A stretch of 15,178 bases of DNA, from assembly GCA_026982515.1 (NCBI GenBank), contig JALSGY010000325.1:1-15178 (forward strand). Reading direction: 5' to 3'. Under the pieces are notes generated by a model. It was not told the DNA's origin, made no database searches, and was given only the letters and a program-made list of their open reading frames with translations. A program made the translations under genes and the position numbers. This document shows, one piece after another, positions 14,025-15,178 of this stretch (positions within the stretch are counted from its first letter, which is position 1; each line of letters starts with the position of its first letter). This stretch comes from Paracoccaceae bacterium. GTDB taxonomy: Bacteria > Pseudomonadota > Alphaproteobacteria > Rhodobacterales > Rhodobacteraceae.

Positions 14025-14879
14025 TCAGTTGGTGACGGCATAGGCATCGGCAATGCCGAGGCCGCGGACTTTTTCCAGAAGGGCCTTGCGCTCGGCCGCG
14101 CTGGTGGCCGGCCCGACCAGCACACGCCAGTATTTCCTGCCGTTGAGCTCGGCGGCCTTGATGAGCGGGATCATGCCGGCCTTGCGCATCATGTCGGCGG
14201 TGCGCTCGGCATTGGCCTCGATGCTGAAGATGCCGATCTGGATGAAGGGTTTGGCCAGCGAGGATGCCGGCTTTGCCGGTTTCGGGCGTGCGGGCGGGGC
14301 GGTTTCGGCGGTGGCCTTTTCGATGGCCGATGCCGCGGCCTCGGCGACCGGGTCGATGGTATTCTGTTCGATGGCGCTGTCGTCCTCGAGCGTATCCACG
14401 GCCGGTGCGGTGGCGTCGGGTTCCACCGGCACCTCCTCGCGGCGCAGCGCGGTGACGTTGAGCTCGGCCGGGGCGCCGGCCAGCATGCCCAGCGCCGCCG
14501 CGGCATCGGAGGAGACCTGGAAGCGGGGGCCGGGGTTGTCGCGCTCGCGACGGAACAGGGCGCCGATGACGAACTTGCCGTTTTCGGTGTTGCGGATGAT
14601 CACCCGCTCGGGGTCGCCCACATCGGGGTGCGCCACCCAGACGCCGCCCAGCGAGGGCCGCCCGTCCCACAGCCCGGCCTCGGTCTTCTGGAAGACCTCG
14701 GGGGCCTCGACATCGCGCTCGACGATGGTGGTGCTGGTGGTCGCCGCCGGCGAGGCTTCGGTGCCCGGCTTGCCCTCGTTCCCGGCGAACAGGTTGAATC
14801 CGGCGGTTTCCTCGCAACCGGCGAGCGCCAGCATGCCCGTCAGTGCCACAATCAGCCGTGCCTTGCCTGCCGTCAACAT
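14025..14879 (-). CDS. SPOR-domain lipoprotein with a degenerate RlpA-like barrel
   Basis: A 284-residue probable outer-membrane lipoprotein. The signal ends in lipobox LAGC with C22 as acylation site; residue 23 is Glu, so retention as an inner-membrane protein by an Asp+2-type rule is not indicated. Residues 61-146 resemble the double-psi barrel of RlpA: WVAHPDVGDPERVIIRNTENG (split at H84), then FVIGALFRR and SSDAAAALGML. The RVNDRGP segment that holds the catalytic Asp in RlpA reads FRRERDNPGP (109-118). A low-complexity Ala/Pro/Glu linker (150-208) leads to the C-terminal SPOR domain (about 209-284), which binds denuded peptidoglycan glycans at division sites. ATG at 14879 is chosen: AGGGGG lies 7 nt upstream and it gives the lipobox. 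The downstream dac gene supports a septal cell-wall role. Confidence 0.85.
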   Translation of the reverse strand: MLTAGKARLIVALTGMLALAGCEETAGFNLFAGNEGKPGTEASPAATTSTTIVERDVEAPEVFQKTEAGLWDGRPSLGGVWVAHPDVGDPERVIIRNTENGKFVIGALFRRERDNPGPRFQVSSDAAAALGMLAGAPAELNVTALRREEVPVEPDATAPAVDTLEDDSAIEQNTIDPVAEAAASAIEKATAETAPPARPKPAKPASSLAKPFIQIGIFSIEANAERTADMMRKAGMIPLIKAAELNGRKYWRVLVGPATSAAERKALLEKVRGLGIADAYAVTN

Positions 14880-14949
14880 GGCCTTGCCCCCTGAAATTGC
14901 GCGGCTTGGGCCGCGTTCGTTGCCCGATCGCGCGGCCGCTTCGGCGCAC

Positions 14950-14976
14950 GCTGGCGCCATACTATCCGCTGGCGCC
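14950..14976 (+). repeat. Direct repeat GCTGGCGCC with 18-bp period
   Basis: Two identical 9-mers (14950-14958, 14968-14976) flank the candidate -10 box of the minus-strand operon. Each contains the palindrome GGCGCC. They could be half-sites for a regulator, or chance in GC-rich DNA. The remaining gap up to the tRNA at 15071 holds no supportable gene. Confidence 0.5.
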
Positions 14977-14987
14977 GGGCATGGAAA
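14959..14987 (-). promoter_or_regulatory. Candidate promoter of the SPOR/dac/tmk/holB operon
   Basis: On the minus strand TTTCCA (14987-14982, 4 of 6) and TAGTAT (14964-14959, 4 of 6) are spaced by exactly 17 nt, about 75 nt upstream of the ATG. The -10 hexamer sits between two GCTGGCGCC direct repeats (14950-14958 and 14968-14976). Confidence 0.4.
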
Positions 14988-15070
14988 GTGCCAGCACCGT
15001 GATCAGCGGCATTCCTGCCATCGCCCGCCCTTTCAGAATCGCCCGCACCGCGCTAAGCCTCCCCGCGGCC

Positions 15071-15160
<90 letters not shown>

Positions 15161-15178
15161 CCATCCCCATTGCGAAAC

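Noticed and set aside
14880..14960. Twenty-seven-residue extension of the SPOR lipoprotein
   Set aside because: It would bury the signal peptide and lipobox behind a charged stretch; ATG at 14879 has a strong ribosome site.

Overview
The window reads as chromosomal core DNA from a high-GC alphaproteobacterium, most likely of the Rhodobacteraceae/Roseobacter group. The pointers are an aa3-type oxidase subunit I next to a Paracoccus-type cytochrome c550, strong GC bias at third positions, and a Paracoccus/Rhodobacter-like D,D-carboxypeptidase/tmk/holB/tatD housekeeping block. The family assignment rests on recognising protein sequences by eye, not on a search.

Layout. 1-3004 (minus strand): ctaD (cytochrome c oxidase subunit I, its C-terminus cut by the window edge), the cytochrome c550 gene cycA, and lipB (octanoyltransferase). 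3137-3223 (plus): tRNA-Leu(GAG), diverging from lipB. 3474-8316 (plus): a complete polyamine-type (PotABCD-like) ABC importer in the order ATPase, periplasmic binding protein, small DUF1330-like protein, permease, permease, preceded by a 250-nt leader rich in palindromes. 8346-14879 (minus): an AEC-family permease, a PhnP-like metallo-beta-lactamase-fold hydrolase, TatD nuclease, DNA polymerase III delta prime (holB), thymidylate kinase (tmk), a D-alanyl-D-alanine carboxypeptidase, and a lipoprotein with a SPOR domain and what looks like a decayed RlpA-type barrel. 15071-15160 (plus): tRNA-Ser(UGA).

How it works together. CycA and CtaD form part of the aerobic respiratory chain: soluble cytochrome c delivers electrons to the oxidase. 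LipB supplies octanoyl groups for lipoylation. The importer genes form a single transcription unit; the substrate cannot be fixed from sequence, but the fold classes point to a polyamine or similar small organic cation. The minus-strand block has tight couplings: TGATG overlaps at dac/tmk and tatD/MBL, an ATGA overlap at tmk/holB, and a 1-nt gap at MBL/AEC. It divides into a cell-wall plus DNA-replication part (SPOR protein to holB) and a tatD-MBL-AEC part, separated by a 215-nt gap that carries an inverted pair of repeats.

No CRISPR, insertion sequence, prophage or obvious defence system was seen. The most unusual items are the small DUF1330-like gene inside the importer operon, the roughly 140-residue insertion in the first permease, the intergenic repeat family shared by two loci, the nested palindromes in front of the importer, and the apparently degenerate RlpA-like domain. 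No intergenic stretch is longer than 300 nt.
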